From Buchananella hordeovulneris (GTDB lineage Bacteria; Actinomycetota; Actinomycetes; Actinomycetales; Actinomycetaceae): 64,000 bases of DNA. The DNA is taken from the NCBI RefSeq assembly GCF_001907235.1, contig NZ_MQVS01000001.1, positions 62,001-126,000 on the forward strand, given 5' to 3'. The notes under the pieces were generated by a model. It was given only the letters and a program-made list of their open reading frames with translations, was not told where the DNA came from and made no database searches. The position numbers were made by a program, and so were the translations under genes. Positions 51,722 through 61,977 of the stretch are shown here, one piece after another; positions within the stretch are counted from its first letter, which is position 1; the number at the start of each line of letters is the position of its first letter.

Positions 51722-53076
51722 CACCGCACCGCCTCAGAAGCACAGGCCGCCAACGCCTGGGTGAGGTCAGCGATCAGGTCCGCGGCGTCTTCCAGGCCAA
51801 TGGACAAGCGGACGGTGCCCGACGTGATCCCGGCGGCCGCCAGCTGGGCGGGTGTCAACTGGGAATGGGTGGTGGAGGCTGGGTGCGAAATGAGCGAACG
51901 CACGTCCCCGATGTTGACCAGGTGTTTGAACAGGGTGACGTTGTCCAGTAAGGCCCTGCCGGCGGCCAGCCCGCCGCGCAAGGTGAACGAGAACAGTGCT
52001 CCCGCCCCGCCGGGAAAGTAGCGCGCGGCTAGGTCGTGGTACGGGCTGGTTGGTAAAGACGCCCACGCCACCGACTCGACCTGCGGATGGGCAGCCAAGA
52101 AGGTGGCCACCTGCCAGGTGTTGGAAACGTGCCGCTCCATCCGCAGCGACAACGTCTCGATTCCTTGCGCTAGGAGGAACGCGTTGAACGGCGACAACGC
52201 AAAACCGAGATCGCGCTGTAATTGCGCGCGCGCCCGCAAAATGAACGCCAGGTTCACTCCCGTGGGGCTATCGACTCCGAAATCGCGGCTGTATACCAGG
52301 CCGTGGTAACTCGGATCCGGTTCGGTAAAACCCGGAAACCTTTCCGGTTGACGCGCGTAATCGAAGCGGCCGGCGTCGATGATTGCCCCGGCAATCGTGG
52401 TGCCGTGCCCCGCCAAATATTTGGTGGCCGAATGTACCACGATATCCGCCCCGTATTCGATGGGGCGCAGCAGGTAGGGCGTGGCCACGGTGTTATCCAC
52501 CACCAGGGGCACCCCGACGGCGTGGGCGGCCGCGGCCACTGCCTCCACGTCGAGAATGTCGCCGCGCGGGTTCGGGATGGACTCGCCATAGAAGGCCACG
52601 GTCTGTTCGTCCGCTGCCGCCCGCCAGGCCGCCGGATTTTGCGGGTCCGTCACCCAGTGCGTCGTGATTCCGTATTGCGGTAGTACGTTTTGCAGGAGGT
52701 TGCGGGTGCCACCGTAGACCGAGGGGGAGGAGACGATGTTCTTGCCCGCCCGGGCCAGGTTCAGCAACGTCAAAGTTTCGGCCGCCTGCCCGGAGGCTGT
52801 CAGCAGCGCCCCGACGCCGCCTTCCAGATTTGCTAGCCGCTCCTCAACGACGCTGTGGGTGGGGTTGCCAAGCCGGGTGTAGATCGGGCCGAAGTCGTGC
52901 AGGGCGAAACGGTCGGCGGCTTGCGTGGCAGAATCGAAGACGAATGATGTCGTCTGATAAATCGGTAAGGCGGCCTCCCCGTGCGGCCCGGGGGTCTGCC
53001 CAGCATGAATCTGTCGGGTGGAAAAACCCCAGTTTTGTGCGCTGGGGGTGACAGGATTGTTCGCGGCGTGCGGCAT
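51721..53076 (-). CDS. metY: O-acetylhomoserine sulfhydrylase (PLP enzyme)
   Basis: 451 residues from ATG 53076 (GGGAG 6 nt upstream). A Cys/Met-metabolism PLP enzyme: NWGFSTRQIHAGQTPG at the start, YTRLGNPTHSVVEERLANLE, and the PLP lysine in HSATKYLAGHGTTIAGAI. The length (about 430-450) and the FGVDSPTGVNLAFILRAR region fit MetY, which makes homocysteine from O-acetylhomoserine and sulfide, better than the shorter MetB. It is first of the metY-metX operon. I found no SAM riboswitch in its leader. Confidence 0.95.
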   Translation of the reverse strand: MPHAANNPVTPSAQNWGFSTRQIHAGQTPGPHGEAALPIYQTTSFVFDSATQAADRFALHDFGPIYTRLGNPTHSVVEERLANLEGGVGALLTASGQAAETLTLLNLARAGKNIVSSPSVYGGTRNLLQNVLPQYGITTHWVTDPQNPAAWRAAADEQTVAFYGESIPNPRGDILDVEAVAAAAHAVGVPLVVDNTVATPYLLRPIEYGADIVVHSATKYLAGHGTTIAGAIIDAGRFDYARQPERFPGFTEPDPSYHGLVYSRDFGVDSPTGVNLAFILRARAQLQRDLGFALSPFNAFLLAQGIETLSLRMERHVSNTWQVATFLAAHPQVESVAWASLPTSPYHDLAARYFPGGAGALFSFTLRGGLAAGRALLDNVTLFKHLVNIGDVRSLISHPASTTHSQLTPAQLAAAGITSGTVRLSIGLEDAADLIADLTQALAACASEAVR

Positions 53077-53391
53077 GAATTGCTCCCAATTTTCCGGTGC
53101 GGTTTTGCGGAAAACAGTGACGAGCGGCGGGGCTGGCGACGCTAAAGAGCGCGGCGGCAGCGGCGGCGCGCGTCAGTGGGGCATTCGGCGAAACACAGCA
53201 GCAGGTTAACGCACAGTTAGCCTGCGGGTGTGCGGTTGTTCACATAGCGGACTGGTGGAGGGCGGGCGCGGCTGTGAAGTAGCAGACAGGTTGAGCCGCG
53301 CAGGCCCCGAGCCGTAGCCGCTAGTGTGAGGTTGAAGTGAAGGTTCAGGGTTTAGTCCCTGCGGTACATATTTCGGCTGAACGAGGTTCTT
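53077..53391. other. Divergent promoter region of metY and the NlpC/P60 gene
   Basis: 315 bp of non-coding DNA. No S-box/SAM-IV or ydaO (c-di-AMP) riboswitch core could be matched, although such elements often precede these genes in actinobacteria. GC-rich triplets (GGCGGC) occur near 53150-53170. No clear operator is visible. Confidence 0.5.
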
Positions 53392-54777
53392 TTGGCTATT
53401 TCGCGGAGTGACCGAAGCAGCGGTTGGACAAAACGGATAATGGCGAGCGTGTGCGGCATGGTGGCCGTCGCGGCCCTGGTGGTGCCGTTGGCGGTGGCCG
53501 CGCCCAGCGACGACGAGGTCGACGACGCCCGGCGCAAAGAACGCAGTGCGGCTGCAGACGTGGCGGCCATTGAGCTGGAACTGGTAGACCTGTCGACCCG
53601 CACGGATGAGGCGATGCGGCAGGCCCAAATCGTCGACGAGGAGCACGCCCGCGCACGCGACGACCTAGCGCAGGCCAAACAGGACGCTGAGGAGGCGTCC
53701 ACGCGGGCCCGCGCGGCCCGAGACGAGGAGCAGGCCGCGCGTGGCAAGCTGGCGCGGGTAGCCACCGAGGCCTACCGAGACGGTTCGTCCAGTTTGCACG
53801 TGCTGGAGCCCTACCTGGCGGAAGAAGGCCTGAGCGGGGTGGCGCAGCGGTCGGCGGCGTTGGACCGGTTGGGCACGCGCGCCGAGCAGGAGGTGCAGAG
53901 CTACCAGGCCCTGCAGGAGGCGGCTGGCACGTTGGAGCGGCGGGCGGAGGAGTCTGCCCAGCGGGTGGCCTCCGCCGAGGCGGAGGTCGCCGCCCGCGCC
54001 GAGGCCTCCCGCGCTAACGCTACGACTTTGCGCAGCGAGCTGGCGGCGATGGAGAGCCAGCGAGAGGAGCTGCTGGGCGAGTTAGCCAAGCGCCGGGGCA
54101 CCACGCTCGAGCTGGAGCGTAAGCGGGAAGAGGAAAACGAACGACGGCGCCGCGAGCAGGCCGAGGCCCAGGCGCGAGCCGACTTCGAAGCGGCCGCCCA
54201 GGCGCGCCGTGAAGAGGAGGCCCGCCAGCAGCAGGCCCCGGCCCCCGCGCCGCCCGCACCAGCAGAGCCAGCCCCGGCGCCCGCCCCCGCGGGAGAGGAA
54301 GAACCGGAGGAAGAGTCGGCTCCGGCTCCGGCGCCTGCCCCGGCTCCGGCGCCTGCCCCGGCTCCGGCCCCGGAGCCCGAGGTGGAGGAGGAAGAAGCCC
54401 CTGCCCCCTCGGGGGGCGGACACGGCGCGTTGGCCTTCGCGCGGGCCCAAATCGGGGTGCCCTACGTGTGGGGTGGCTCTGACCGCTCCGGCTACGACTG
54501 CTCGGGTCTAGTGCAGGCCGCGTGGGGTTCGCAGGGTCGGTGGCTGTCCCACTCCTCGCGCGCTCAATACCGAGAAACTGCCCGCGTGCCGCTGGAGGCA
54601 CTGCAGCCGGGCGACCTCGTGTTCTGGTCGTCGTCCGGCGCCCCGGCCGACATCTATCACGTGGCGATCTACGCCGGAAGCGGCATGATCGTGCACGCCC
54701 CCGTGCCCGGCACCACGGTATCGGAGGTGCCGCTGTACTACTCCGGCGGCATCATGCCCTACGGCGGCCGCCCTTAA
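53392..54777 (+). CDS. NlpC/P60 peptidoglycan endopeptidase with coiled coil (RipA-like)
   Basis: 461 residues from TTG 53392 (GAGG a few bases upstream). A signal peptide (SVCGMVAVAALVVPLAVAAPS) exports it. Residues about 40-280 form a long coiled coil as in RipA/PcsB-like hydrolases, then a Pro/Ala/Glu linker with an (AP)n stretch. The C-terminal NlpC/P60 domain starts with ALAFARAQIGVPYVWGG and has the catalytic Cys in GYDCSGLVQAAW and the His in IYHVAIYAGSGMIVH. It cleaves D-Glu-meso-Dpa-type bonds in stem peptides, and the coiled coil normally regulates access. Single gene. Confidence 0.95.
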   Translation: MAISRSDRSSGWTKRIMASVCGMVAVAALVVPLAVAAPSDDEVDDARRKERSAAADVAAIELELVDLSTRTDEAMRQAQIVDEEHARARDDLAQAKQDAEEASTRARAARDEEQAARGKLARVATEAYRDGSSSLHVLEPYLAEEGLSGVAQRSAALDRLGTRAEQEVQSYQALQEAAGTLERRAEESAQRVASAEAEVAARAEASRANATTLRSELAAMESQREELLGELAKRRGTTLELERKREEENERRRREQAEAQARADFEAAAQARREEEARQQQAPAPAPPAPAEPAPAPAPAGEEEPEEESAPAPAPAPAPAPAPAPAPEPEVEEEEAPAPSGGGHGALAFARAQIGVPYVWGGSDRSGYDCSGLVQAAWGSQGRWLSHSSRAQYRETARVPLEALQPGDLVFWSSSGAPADIYHVAIYAGSGMIVHAPVPGTTVSEVPLYYSGGIMPYGGRP

Positions 54778-54786
54778 AGCGACCAC

Positions 54787-54822
54787 AGTTGCGGGGTGGG
54801 GCATACGCTCCACCCCGCAACT
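54787..54822 (+). terminator. Terminator hairpin after the NlpC/P60 gene
   Basis: AGTTGCGGGGTGG pairs perfectly with CCACCCCGCAACT around a short loop; TTGG follows. Confidence 0.75.
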
Positions 54823-54989
54823 TGGTGTTAGCGACAGGAGGGTGTGGGGGCCTTTCCCTTGGGAGAGTAAGCGAAAGTCTGGTTGACCATGCCTTGAGGG
54901 CATGTTTGGTGCGCGGCCCGAGGGATTCGCCTGGTTGTGGGGTAGGCGAAGTGAGGGCGGTTAGGAATCACCAGGTGGGCGCAGGCAAG

Positions 54990-55440
54990 ACTAGGCGGCG
55001 ATGCCGGGTCGTGGCAGGTGTCCTGAATCGACAGGGACAGTGCTGTACCTGGCTTACTGGCGGCGGTGCCTAAATATTCACCATTCTTGGAGAGTCACCG
55101 CCCAATGGTGGGCCACCCCTCACGTCTTTGCGTGACCTTCGGGCTCTCAGGTCCTTGCGCGACCGTGATGTCCTTAAGGCACCATCATGCCCTTAAGTCA
55201 CCACCATGTCCTTAAGGCACCATCATGTCCCTAAAACACCGAAATAAGGACATGGTGGTGAGCTAAGGACATGGTGGTGGGCTAGGGCATAGCGGTGGGC
55301 TAGGGCATGGGGGTGGGCTAGGGCCCTGGTGGTGAGCTAAGCCCCTGGTGGTGGGGCTAGGGGCATGGCGGTGAGCTAAGGACATGATGGCGGGCTAGGG
55401 CCCTGGTGGTGGGCTAGGGCATGGCGGCGAGCTAAGGGCG
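54990..55440. repeat. Intergenic repeat element, copy 2 (expanded arrays)
   Basis: It lies in the 750-bp gap between convergent genes. It starts with GCGATGCCGGGTCGTGGCA near 54997 and a TGGCGGCGGTGCCT block near 55058, both homologous to copy 1. About five inverted units end at 55232. The shared centre CTAAAACACCGAAAT follows, then about ten direct units of 18-20 bp (consensus AAGGACATGGTGGTGAGCT) from 55246 to 55437. The first two direct units are almost identical to those of copy 1; later ones are degenerate (AGGGCATGGCGGTGGGCT). No gene is visible. The arms are reverse complements, so single strands could fold into one long hairpin. Confidence 0.75.
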
Positions 55441-55527
55441 GACAGGACGGGAGGCGGAGAGGGGCTGGGCCGAGCAAAAGGGTGGGGCGTCGGCCTCCCG
55501 ACGCCCCACCACGTAAGCAGCGGCAGG

Positions 55528-56022
55528 TCAGTGCCCGCCAGCCTCGCGGAAACGCTCGTAGGAGCGCAGGATCTCCGCCTCGGTCTCCTCCCGACCGGCC
55601 CAGTGGGCACCTTCCACGGACTTGCCGGGCTCCAGGTCCTTGTACACCTCGAAGAAGTGTTGGATCTCCAGGCGGTGGAACTCCGAGACGTCCTCAATGT
55701 CGGTGCGCCACGAGGCCCGCTGGTCAGAGGCAGGCACACACAGGACCTTGTCGTCCCCACCGGCCTCGTCACGCATCCGGAACATCCCGAGCGCGCGGCA
55801 GCGAATCAGACAGCCGGGGAACGTGGGCTCCTCCAGCAGCACCAGCGCGTCGAGAGGGTCCCCGTCCTCGCCCAACGTGTTGTCAATAAACCCGTAATCG
55901 TCGGGGTAACGGGTAGAGGTAAACAGCATGCGGTCAAGACGGATGCGACCAGTCTCGTGGTCAACCTCGTACTTGTTGCGGTTGCCCTTGGGGATCTCGA
56001 TTGTCACATCGAATTCGAGCAC
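55528..56022 (-). CDS. ppa: Inorganic pyrophosphatase
   Basis: 164 residues from GTG 56022, with AAAGGAGG 4 nt upstream; the frame continues upstream but only as antisense of dacB. A family I soluble pyrophosphatase: [40 protein letters not shown] with the metal-binding aspartates, and [15 protein letters not shown]. It hydrolyses PPi to phosphate in the cytosol. The short form is typical of bacteria. It is divergent from dacB across 80 bp. Confidence 0.97.
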   Translation of the reverse strand: MLEFDVTIEIPKGNRNKYEVDHETGRIRLDRMLFTSTRYPDDYGFIDNTLGEDGDPLDALVLLEEPTFPGCLIRCRALGMFRMRDEAGGDDKVLCVPASDQRASWRTDIEDVSEFHRLEIQHFFEVYKDLEPGKSVEGAHWAGREETEAEILRSYERFREAGGH

Positions 56023-56104
56023 CGGTCCTCCTTTCGTGGCCGCACGGCGCAGCCGAATCGAGCATCTGTCATATCCTTGCACGGACGAGCGAAGGAGCGG
56101 GAAG

Positions 56105-57487
56105 TTGAATCGTTCTGCGTGGATTGCGGCTGGCCTGAGCGTGGCCTGGGTGGTGGGCGTGCCCGGATACCTGGCCCTGGACGCTGCCGACGTGTTACCC
56201 GGCCCTCTGACATACGCCACCCCGATGCCGAAGGCGGCCCCGCCGCCCACCCCCCGCCCGCTCGCCGCACGGCAACCGTCCCCTGTCGCGGATGCGGACG
56301 GTGCCCCCAGCGTCGACGCCGGGCAGGTGTCGACGGCCGTGACCGAGCTGGCGGGTAGGTTTGCCGATCCCGTGAAAGTTTCGGTCTTGGTGACTGATGG
56401 CATCAGCGGGGAGGTGCTCGGGGCCGTCGAACGCTCCACCCCGCTGACCCCCGCCTCGTCGCTGAAGATCCTCACTGGCGTGGCGGCCCTGCACGATCTG
56501 GGGGCCGCCCACCGGCTGGAGACCAAGACGGTGTTCGCGGACGGCACCCTCACCCTGGTGGGTGGGGGAGATGTGCACCTGGCCGCCGATAAAGGCAACG
56601 GTAAAGAGGCGTCCGGCTACGCCGGGCTCGGAGACCTCGCCCGCGCCAGCGCCGACCAGCTGCGGGCCGACGGCATCACCAGCGTCACCGTGGCGCTGGA
56701 CGACACCCTCTTCCCCGAGTCGGATTGGAGCCACCCCGACTGGTCCGGGGCCTCCCTGAGCTTTGTCGGTAAAGTCCAGCCGCTCGCCATCGACGCAGGT
56801 CGGGTGGCGCCGGGCGAAAACGAATACCTGCCCGACCCCGCATTGGCTGCCGCACAGACCTTCGTCGAGCACCTACAGGCCGCAGGCATCACGGTCACCG
56901 GCGATGTCGGGCGGGCCCCTGCCCCGGCCCAGGCCCAGCCCGTGGCGGCCGTCTACTCGGCGCCGCTGCTGGACGTCGTCGCCCTGTCGATGAAGAAGTC
57001 CGACAACACCGCCACCGAGGTCGAGTGCCGCCTAGTGGCACTGCAGCAGGGGCGCTCCGCCACGTTCGCCGACGCCACCGCAGCCGTGCAAGAGACGCTG
57101 CGGGGGCTGGGGGTGGACCTTGCAGGCATCCAGATGCGGGATTGCTCCGGCCTGTCCGACAACAACCGGCTGACCGCCGCCAGCCTCATCTCCACCCTGC
57201 AGATGGCACAAAACTCCAACGTTGCCAGCCTGCGGCTTTTCCCCTCCGCCCTGGCGTTCGCCACCACGCCCGACGGCACCCTACGCAACCGATTCCACGA
57301 CACGGACGTGGTGGTGCGCGCTAAAACGGGCTCACTTTCGACCGTCTCGTCCCTCACCGGCACCGTGGTGACTTCCTCGGGCCGTCCCATCAATTTCGCG
57401 GTCATCGTCGACGGCTTTCCCGAAGGGCAGCTGGACACCGCGCGCCTAGAGATCGACGCGTTCATTGAAGAGCTGGCCGCCCTGTAA
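56105..57487 (+). CDS. dacB: D-alanyl-D-alanine carboxypeptidase/endopeptidase, PBP4 type
   Basis: 460 residues from TTG 56105 (AAGGAG 8 nt upstream). An N-terminal signal anchor ([20 protein letters not shown]) precedes a Pro-rich linker. The peptidase S13 domain has SSLK at 118-121 (nucleophile Ser118), SDN at 299-301 and KTG from Lys407. The large insertion between the first two motifs ([10 protein letters not shown] ... [15 protein letters not shown]) is typical of class C PBPs. It trims peptidoglycan stem peptides outside the membrane. It begins a plus-strand run dacB-tilS-hpt-ftsH-fol. Confidence 0.96.
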   Translation: MNRSAWIAAGLSVAWVVGVPGYLALDAADVLPGPLTYATPMPKAAPPPTPRPLAARQPSPVADADGAPSVDAGQVSTAVTELAGRFADPVKVSVLVTDGISGEVLGAVERSTPLTPASSLKILTGVAALHDLGAAHRLETKTVFADGTLTLVGGGDVHLAADKGNGKEASGYAGLGDLARASADQLRADGITSVTVALDDTLFPESDWSHPDWSGASLSFVGKVQPLAIDAGRVAPGENEYLPDPALAAAQTFVEHLQAAGITVTGDVGRAPAPAQAQPVAAVYSAPLLDVVALSMKKSDNTATEVECRLVALQQGRSATFADATAAVQETLRGLGVDLAGIQMRDCSGLSDNNRLTAASLISTLQMAQNSNVASLRLFPSALAFATTPDGTLRNRFHDTDVVVRAKTGSLSTVSSLTGTVVTSSGRPINFAVIVDGFPEGQLDTARLEIDAFIEELAAL

Positions 57488-57503
57488 CCCGGAGCGTCAC
57501 CAG

Positions 57504-58643
57504 TTGCCGCACGCCCCGGTGCCTGACCTGCCCCCACCGCGCCCGCCCCTAGCCCCGCCGGGCCGGGGGGCCCTGCCGGTGCGGCGCGCCGTTGCCGCCC
57601 ACCTGGCGACCCTGCCACCCAGCACCGAAGTGGTGGTCGCCTGCTCCGGTGGCCCCGATTCCCTGGCCCTGCTGGCCGCCCTGGCCGACCTCACCCGCCC
57701 GCACGGCCCGCACGCAGACCTGCGGCCCCGCGTCCTGCACGTCGATCATGCGCTGCGCCCCGGCTCCGCCGCCGAAGGGGCGTGGGTGGTGGCCACGGCC
57801 CACGCCGCAGGCCTGTCCGACGCCCACACCACCACCGTCAGCCTCACCGGCCCCGGCGGCCCCGAAGCCGCCGCCCGCGCGGCCCGCCGGTCCGCGCTCG
57901 CGGCCCACGCCGGGCCGGGGGCGGACATTTTGCTTGGACACACGGCCGATGACCAAGCCGAGACCGTGCTGTTGGCCTTGGGGCGCGGGGCCGGGCTGAC
58001 CGCGCTGGCGGGCATGGCACCGCAGGCCACGCTGCCGGGGGCGCGGGCCGGGGTGCGGCTGGTGCGGCCCCTGTTGGGGTTGCGGCGCGCCGACACGGTG
58101 GCGGCTTGCGCCGCCTACGGGTTGACGCCCCTGCTCGATCCCACGAATCATCCGGAGGATTCCACCTGGCGCGCGGCGGACGGCTCGCCGCTGCGGCGCG
58201 CCGCCGTGCGGCACCGGGCTTTGCCCGCCCTCGCCCAGGCGCTCGGCCTGGACCCGGTGCCCGCCCTGGCGCGCACGGCCGCCCAGGTGGCCGCCGACGC
58301 CGCCGCGCTAGACGAGCTGGCTGCGGGGGCCTACACCGCCGCGCGGGCGGCGGCAGCTGACCAAGGCCTCGCGGCCGCGCCTGGGGACGAGGCGGGAGCC
58401 GCGGCACGTGTGATTCGTCTCGACCTGGCCACTTTGGCAGCCCAGCCTGCGGCCCTGCGGACCCGGGTGCTGGCCCGGGCCGGGCAGGCCGCCGGTTGGC
58501 GGGCAGGGGCGGTAACCGCCCGGCATTTGGCGGCCTTGGACCGCCTGTGTGCCACGCCCGGCATGCGCGGCCCGCTTGCTTTGCCGGGGGCCCGCGCCTG
58601 GCGGGCAGGCCGTGCCGTCGTGGTGGCAGGCGGCGGGTTGTGA
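57504..58643 (+). CDS. tilS: tRNA(Ile)-lysidine synthase
   Basis: 379 residues if started at TTG 57504, the start with a GGAG sequence 9 nt upstream; GTG 57519 is an alternative. The N-type PP-loop is VACSGGPDSLALLAAL (Ser48 region), followed by LHVDHALRPGS and LLGHTADDQAETVLL. These are diagnostic for TilS, which makes lysidine at the wobble C of tRNA-Ile so that AUA is read as Ile. The C-terminal domain is Ala/Arg-rich and degenerate, as is usual in actinobacteria. It precedes hpt by 36 bp, a conserved neighbourhood (tilS-hpt-ftsH). Confidence 0.95.
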   Translation: MPHAPVPDLPPPRPPLAPPGRGALPVRRAVAAHLATLPPSTEVVVACSGGPDSLALLAALADLTRPHGPHADLRPRVLHVDHALRPGSAAEGAWVVATAHAAGLSDAHTTTVSLTGPGGPEAAARAARRSALAAHAGPGADILLGHTADDQAETVLLALGRGAGLTALAGMAPQATLPGARAGVRLVRPLLGLRRADTVAACAAYGLTPLLDPTNHPEDSTWRAADGSPLRRAAVRHRALPALAQALGLDPVPALARTAAQVAADAAALDELAAGAYTAARAAAADQGLAAAPGDEAGAAARVIRLDLATLAAQPAALRTRVLARAGQAAGWRAGAVTARHLAALDRLCATPGMRGPLALPGARAWRAGRAVVVAGGGL

Positions 58644-58679
58644 CAAGCTTTTCCTAAGCCAATACTCCGGGGAGGAAAC

Positions 58680-59237
58680 GTGGACGCCAGGGACATGGGC
58701 GAGGACCTCAAGGAAGTCCTCATCACGGAAGAGCAGATTGCCGCCCGCTTGCGGGAAATGGCCGCCGAGATCGATGCGGACTATGCCGACAAGGGAGAGA
58801 TCCTGCTGGTCGGGGTGCTGCGGGGGGCAGTCATGGTGATGGCGGACCTCTCCCGCCTGCTGCACACCCCAGTATGCATGGACTGGATGGCGGTTTCCTC
58901 TTACGGCTCCGGGACCAAGTCTTCCGGAGTGGTGCGGATCCTGAAGGACCTCGACACTGACATCACCGACCGGCACGTGCTCATCGTCGAAGACATCATT
59001 GATTCGGGGCTGACCCTGTCCTGGCTGGCCGCCAACCTGGAGTCCCGCGGCGCCGCGTCCGTCAGGATCGCCACCTTGCTGCGCAAGCCGGAGGCTGCCA
59101 AGGTCGAGGTGGAGGCGGCCTACGTTGGCTTCGATATTCCGCCGGAGTTTGTCGTCGGCTACGGGCTCGACTACGCCGAGCGCTACCGCACCCTGCCGTT
59201 CGTCGGCACCCTGGCCCCCCACGTGTACGGCGGTTAA
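58680..59237 (+). CDS. hpt: Hypoxanthine phosphoribosyltransferase
   Basis: 185 residues from GTG 58680 (GGGGAGGA upstream). The PRPP-binding signature is [17 protein letters not shown]; other motifs are [16 protein letters not shown] and [16 protein letters not shown]. It salvages hypoxanthine and guanine to IMP and GMP in the cytosol. It sits in the classical order tilS-hpt-ftsH. Confidence 0.97.
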   Translation: MDARDMGEDLKEVLITEEQIAARLREMAAEIDADYADKGEILLVGVLRGAVMVMADLSRLLHTPVCMDWMAVSSYGSGTKSSGVVRILKDLDTDITDRHVLIVEDIIDSGLTLSWLAANLESRGAASVRIATLLRKPEAAKVEVEAAYVGFDIPPEFVVGYGLDYAERYRTLPFVGTLAPHVYGG

Positions 59238-59328
59238 GGCTCGCTGGGCGCGAAAACTGCCCGCCGGGAGCCCGCCGGTCGGTTACGGTTCCCTCACTGT
59301 TGAAAAATATGGAGAGTAGAGCCGTCGC

Positions 59329-61362
59329 ATGAGTGAGACGAAGAAAACCCCGCTGGTCCGCAACCCAGTGATGTGGCTAGCCCCGTTGGCGCTCCTGGCG
59401 GGCCTCGGCTGGATGCTGTTTTCCATGTCCGCCCCGGCCCGCATCGACACCTCGGAGGGGCTGGAGCTACTCAAGGGCAAGACCGTTGAGCGGGTCGTCA
59501 TCACGGAAGGCATTCAAAACGTCGTCCTGGAACTGAACGAGGCGTACCAAAAGCAGCCGAGCCGACCGGGGCAGGCGGCTCGCGACGTCGGCAAGACCGT
59601 GCAGTTCAACTACGTGCAGGCCCAGGCACAGCAGGTGGCGGACCTCGCCAAGAGCGCGGAGCCGAAGTACGGCACGAACTCGATAGTGCCCACCACCAGT
59701 TGGTTCGGCTCGCTGTTCACCCTGTTGCTGCCCATCGCCATCCTGGTGGGGGCCTTCTGGTTCCTCTCCAGCCGCATGTCGGGCGGCCGCCTGGGCGGCT
59801 TCGGCAAGTCCAACGCTAAGAAGTACAACAAGGAAATGCCGCCGGTGCGGTTTGTGGACGTGGCTGGCGAGGATGAGGCCGTAGAGGAGCTGCAGGAGAT
59901 CCGCGAGTTCTTGGCCGAGCCCGCCAAGTTCCAGGCCGTGGGGGCCCGCATTCCCAAGGGAGTGCTGCTCTACGGCCCGCCCGGGACGGGGAAGACCCTG
60001 CTCGCCCGAGCGGTGGCCGGGGAGGCCGGGGTCCCGTTCTACTCGATGTCGGGGTCCGAGTTCGTGGAGATGTTCGTCGGGGTCGGGGCCTCGCGTGTGC
60101 GGGACCTGTTCGAGCAAGCCAAGCAGAACGCGCCCGCCATCATCTTCGTCGACGAGATCGACGCCGTCGGTCGCCACCGCGGCTCCGGCATGGGGGGCGG
60201 ACACGACGAACGTGAGCAGACCCTGAACCAGCTGTTGGTTGAGATGGACGGTTTCGACGAGCGCACCAACGTCATCCTCATCGCCGCCACCAACCGGCCC
60301 GACGTCCTGGATCCGGCGTTGCTGCGGCCGGGCCGTTTCGACCGACAGGTCGCGGTCGAGGCCCCCGACCTGAAGGGGCGGGAGGCGATCCTGCGGGTCC
60401 ACGCGCAGGGCAAACCGCTGACCACCGACGTTGACCTGGCGCTGGTGGCCAAGCGCACCCCCGGCTTTACGGGGGCCGATCTTGCCAACGTGCTCAACGA
60501 GGCGGCGCTGCTCACGGCCCGCTCCAACGCCCAGTTGATCGACAACCGGGCCCTGGACGAGGCCATCGATCGGGTGATCGCCGGGCCGCAGAAGCGCACC
60601 CGGGTGATGAACGAGAAGGAGAAGCAGCTGACCGCCTATCACGAGGCGGGGCACGCCCTGGCGGCCGCGGCGCTGCGCTACACCGACCCCGTCACTAAGG
60701 TGACGATCCTGCCGCGCGGGCGTGCCCTCGGCTACACGATGGTGTTGCCGACGGAGGATCGCTACTCCACCACCCGCAACGAGCTTCTCGACCAGCTGAC
60801 GTACGCGATGGGTGGGCGTGTGGCCGAGGAAATCGTGTTCCGGGACCCGACGACGGGGGCCTCCAACGACATTGAGAAGGCCACCGCCACGGCCCGCAAG
60901 ATGGTCACCAGCTACGGCATGTCCGCCGAGGTCGGGCTGGTCAAGCTGGGGGAGTCCGACGGTGCCGAGCCGTTCCTGGGGCGGGATGGCATCTCCCGGC
61001 GGGAGTACTCCGACGCCCTGGCGGCCCGCGTGGACGCCGAGGTGCGGCAACTGTTGGCCGCCGCGCACGCCGAGGCGTGGGAGATCCTCACCCAGTACCG
61101 GGAGGTGCTCGATGCCCTCGCGCTGGAGCTGTTGGAGAAAGAGACGTTGGGCGAGGCCGAGCTGGCGGAGATTTTTGCGCCCGTGACCAAGCGGGAGGCT
61201 CGGCAGCAGTGGATTAGCGCTGAAGGATTGGTGCCTACCGGCCCGGGGCCGCGGAGCCGCACCGAGGTGGCGGCCGCCCCCGGCGACCAGACTCCGGCAG
61301 GGGCGGACATCCCGGCGGATGCCGTGCCGCCCGCCGACGCCGCGCCGCAGGAGCAGGCGTGA
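59329..61362 (+). CDS. ftsH: Membrane ATP-dependent zinc metalloprotease FtsH
   Basis: 677 residues from ATG 59329 (GGAGAG further upstream). Membrane helices at about 15-32 and 125-146 flank a small outer domain. The AAA+ domain has Walker A GPPGTGKT at 216-223, Walker [12 protein letters not shown] and the second region of homology [20 protein letters not shown]. The protease domain has the zinc motif HEAGH at 438-442 and the third ligand near SNDIEKA. A Pro/Ala-rich tail ends the protein. It degrades membrane and short-lived cytosolic proteins. The stop overlaps the folE start by 4 bp. Confidence 0.98.
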   Translation: MSETKKTPLVRNPVMWLAPLALLAGLGWMLFSMSAPARIDTSEGLELLKGKTVERVVITEGIQNVVLELNEAYQKQPSRPGQAARDVGKTVQFNYVQAQAQQVADLAKSAEPKYGTNSIVPTTSWFGSLFTLLLPIAILVGAFWFLSSRMSGGRLGGFGKSNAKKYNKEMPPVRFVDVAGEDEAVEELQEIREFLAEPAKFQAVGARIPKGVLLYGPPGTGKTLLARAVAGEAGVPFYSMSGSEFVEMFVGVGASRVRDLFEQAKQNAPAIIFVDEIDAVGRHRGSGMGGGHDEREQTLNQLLVEMDGFDERTNVILIAATNRPDVLDPALLRPGRFDRQVAVEAPDLKGREAILRVHAQGKPLTTDVDLALVAKRTPGFTGADLANVLNEAALLTARSNAQLIDNRALDEAIDRVIAGPQKRTRVMNEKEKQLTAYHEAGHALAAAALRYTDPVTKVTILPRGRALGYTMVLPTEDRYSTTRNELLDQLTYAMGGRVAEEIVFRDPTTGASNDIEKATATARKMVTSYGMSAEVGLVKLGESDGAEPFLGRDGISRREYSDALAARVDAEVRQLLAAAHAEAWEILTQYREVLDALALELLEKETLGEAELAEIFAPVTKREARQQWISAEGLVPTGPGPRSRTEVAAAPGDQTPAGADIPADAVPPADAAPQEQA

Positions 61363-61928
61363 GCCCCTACGACGCCGTGGCGGTCGAGCGGGCGGTGCGC
61401 GACCTGTTGCGCGCCGTCGGCGAGGACCCGGATCGGGATGGGCTGCGGGAAACCCCGGCCCGCATGGCCCGGGCCTATCAAGAATTGTTCTCCGGGCTGG
61501 GGCAGGATCCTGCCGCCCACCTGGAGGCGGTCTTTGACATCGGGCACGAGGAGATGATCCTGGTGCGGGACATCCCCTTCTACTCGGTGTGTGAGCATCA
61601 CCTGCTGCCGTTCCACGGGGTGGCGCATGTGGGCTACATTCCGGGGGCGGATGGGCGCGTGACGGGCCTGTCGAAGCTGGCGCGGCTGGTCGAAGGCTTC
61701 GCTCGGCGTCCCCAGGTGCAGGAGCGCATCACCTCGCAGGTTGCTGACGCGCTGGTGGAGCGACTGGCCCCCCGCGGAGCGATCACGGTGTTGAGTGCCG
61801 AGCACCTGTGCATGTCCATGCGGGGGGTAGCCAAACCGGGGTCCCGCACGATTACCTCGGCGGTGCGCGGCATTATGCGCAACCCGGCCACCCGCGCCGA
61901 AGCGATGGGCCTCATCCTGGGACAGTGA
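61359..61928 (+). CDS. folE: GTP cyclohydrolase I
   Basis: 189 residues from GTG 61359, overlapping the ftsH stop (GTGA). It catalyses the first step of folate synthesis, GTP to dihydroneopterin triphosphate. Motifs include [19 protein letters not shown], the zinc site in [40 protein letters not shown] and [12 protein letters not shown]. It is translationally coupled to ftsH and followed by folP after 49 bp. Confidence 0.97.
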   Translation: MSPYDAVAVERAVRDLLRAVGEDPDRDGLRETPARMARAYQELFSGLGQDPAAHLEAVFDIGHEEMILVRDIPFYSVCEHHLLPFHGVAHVGYIPGADGRVTGLSKLARLVEGFARRPQVQERITSQVADALVERLAPRGAITVLSAEHLCMSMRGVAKPGSRTITSAVRGIMRNPATRAEAMGLILGQ

Positions 61929-61965
61929 GCTTTGCCCCTTTCAGGTCGGGGACAGCCTGCCTAGT

Positions 61966-61971
61966 TAGGCT
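61966..61971 (+). promoter_or_regulatory. -10 box of a leaderless folP transcript (TAGGCT)
   Basis: TAGGCT ends exactly 6 nt before GTG 61978 and there is no Shine-Dalgarno sequence. folP may therefore have its own promoter inside the folate cluster. Confidence 0.55.
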
Positions 61972-61977
61972 GCCCCC

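Noticed and set aside
53077-53391. SAM riboswitch before metY or ydaO (c-di-AMP) riboswitch before the NlpC/P60 gene
   Set aside because: Both are common at such genes, but neither conserved core could be matched in this stretch on the relevant strand.
59467-61068. Long minus-strand open frame (over 500 codons) opposite ftsH
   Set aside because: It lies wholly antisense to an unmistakable FtsH; long antisense frames are expected at this GC content and its protein has no plausible domain.
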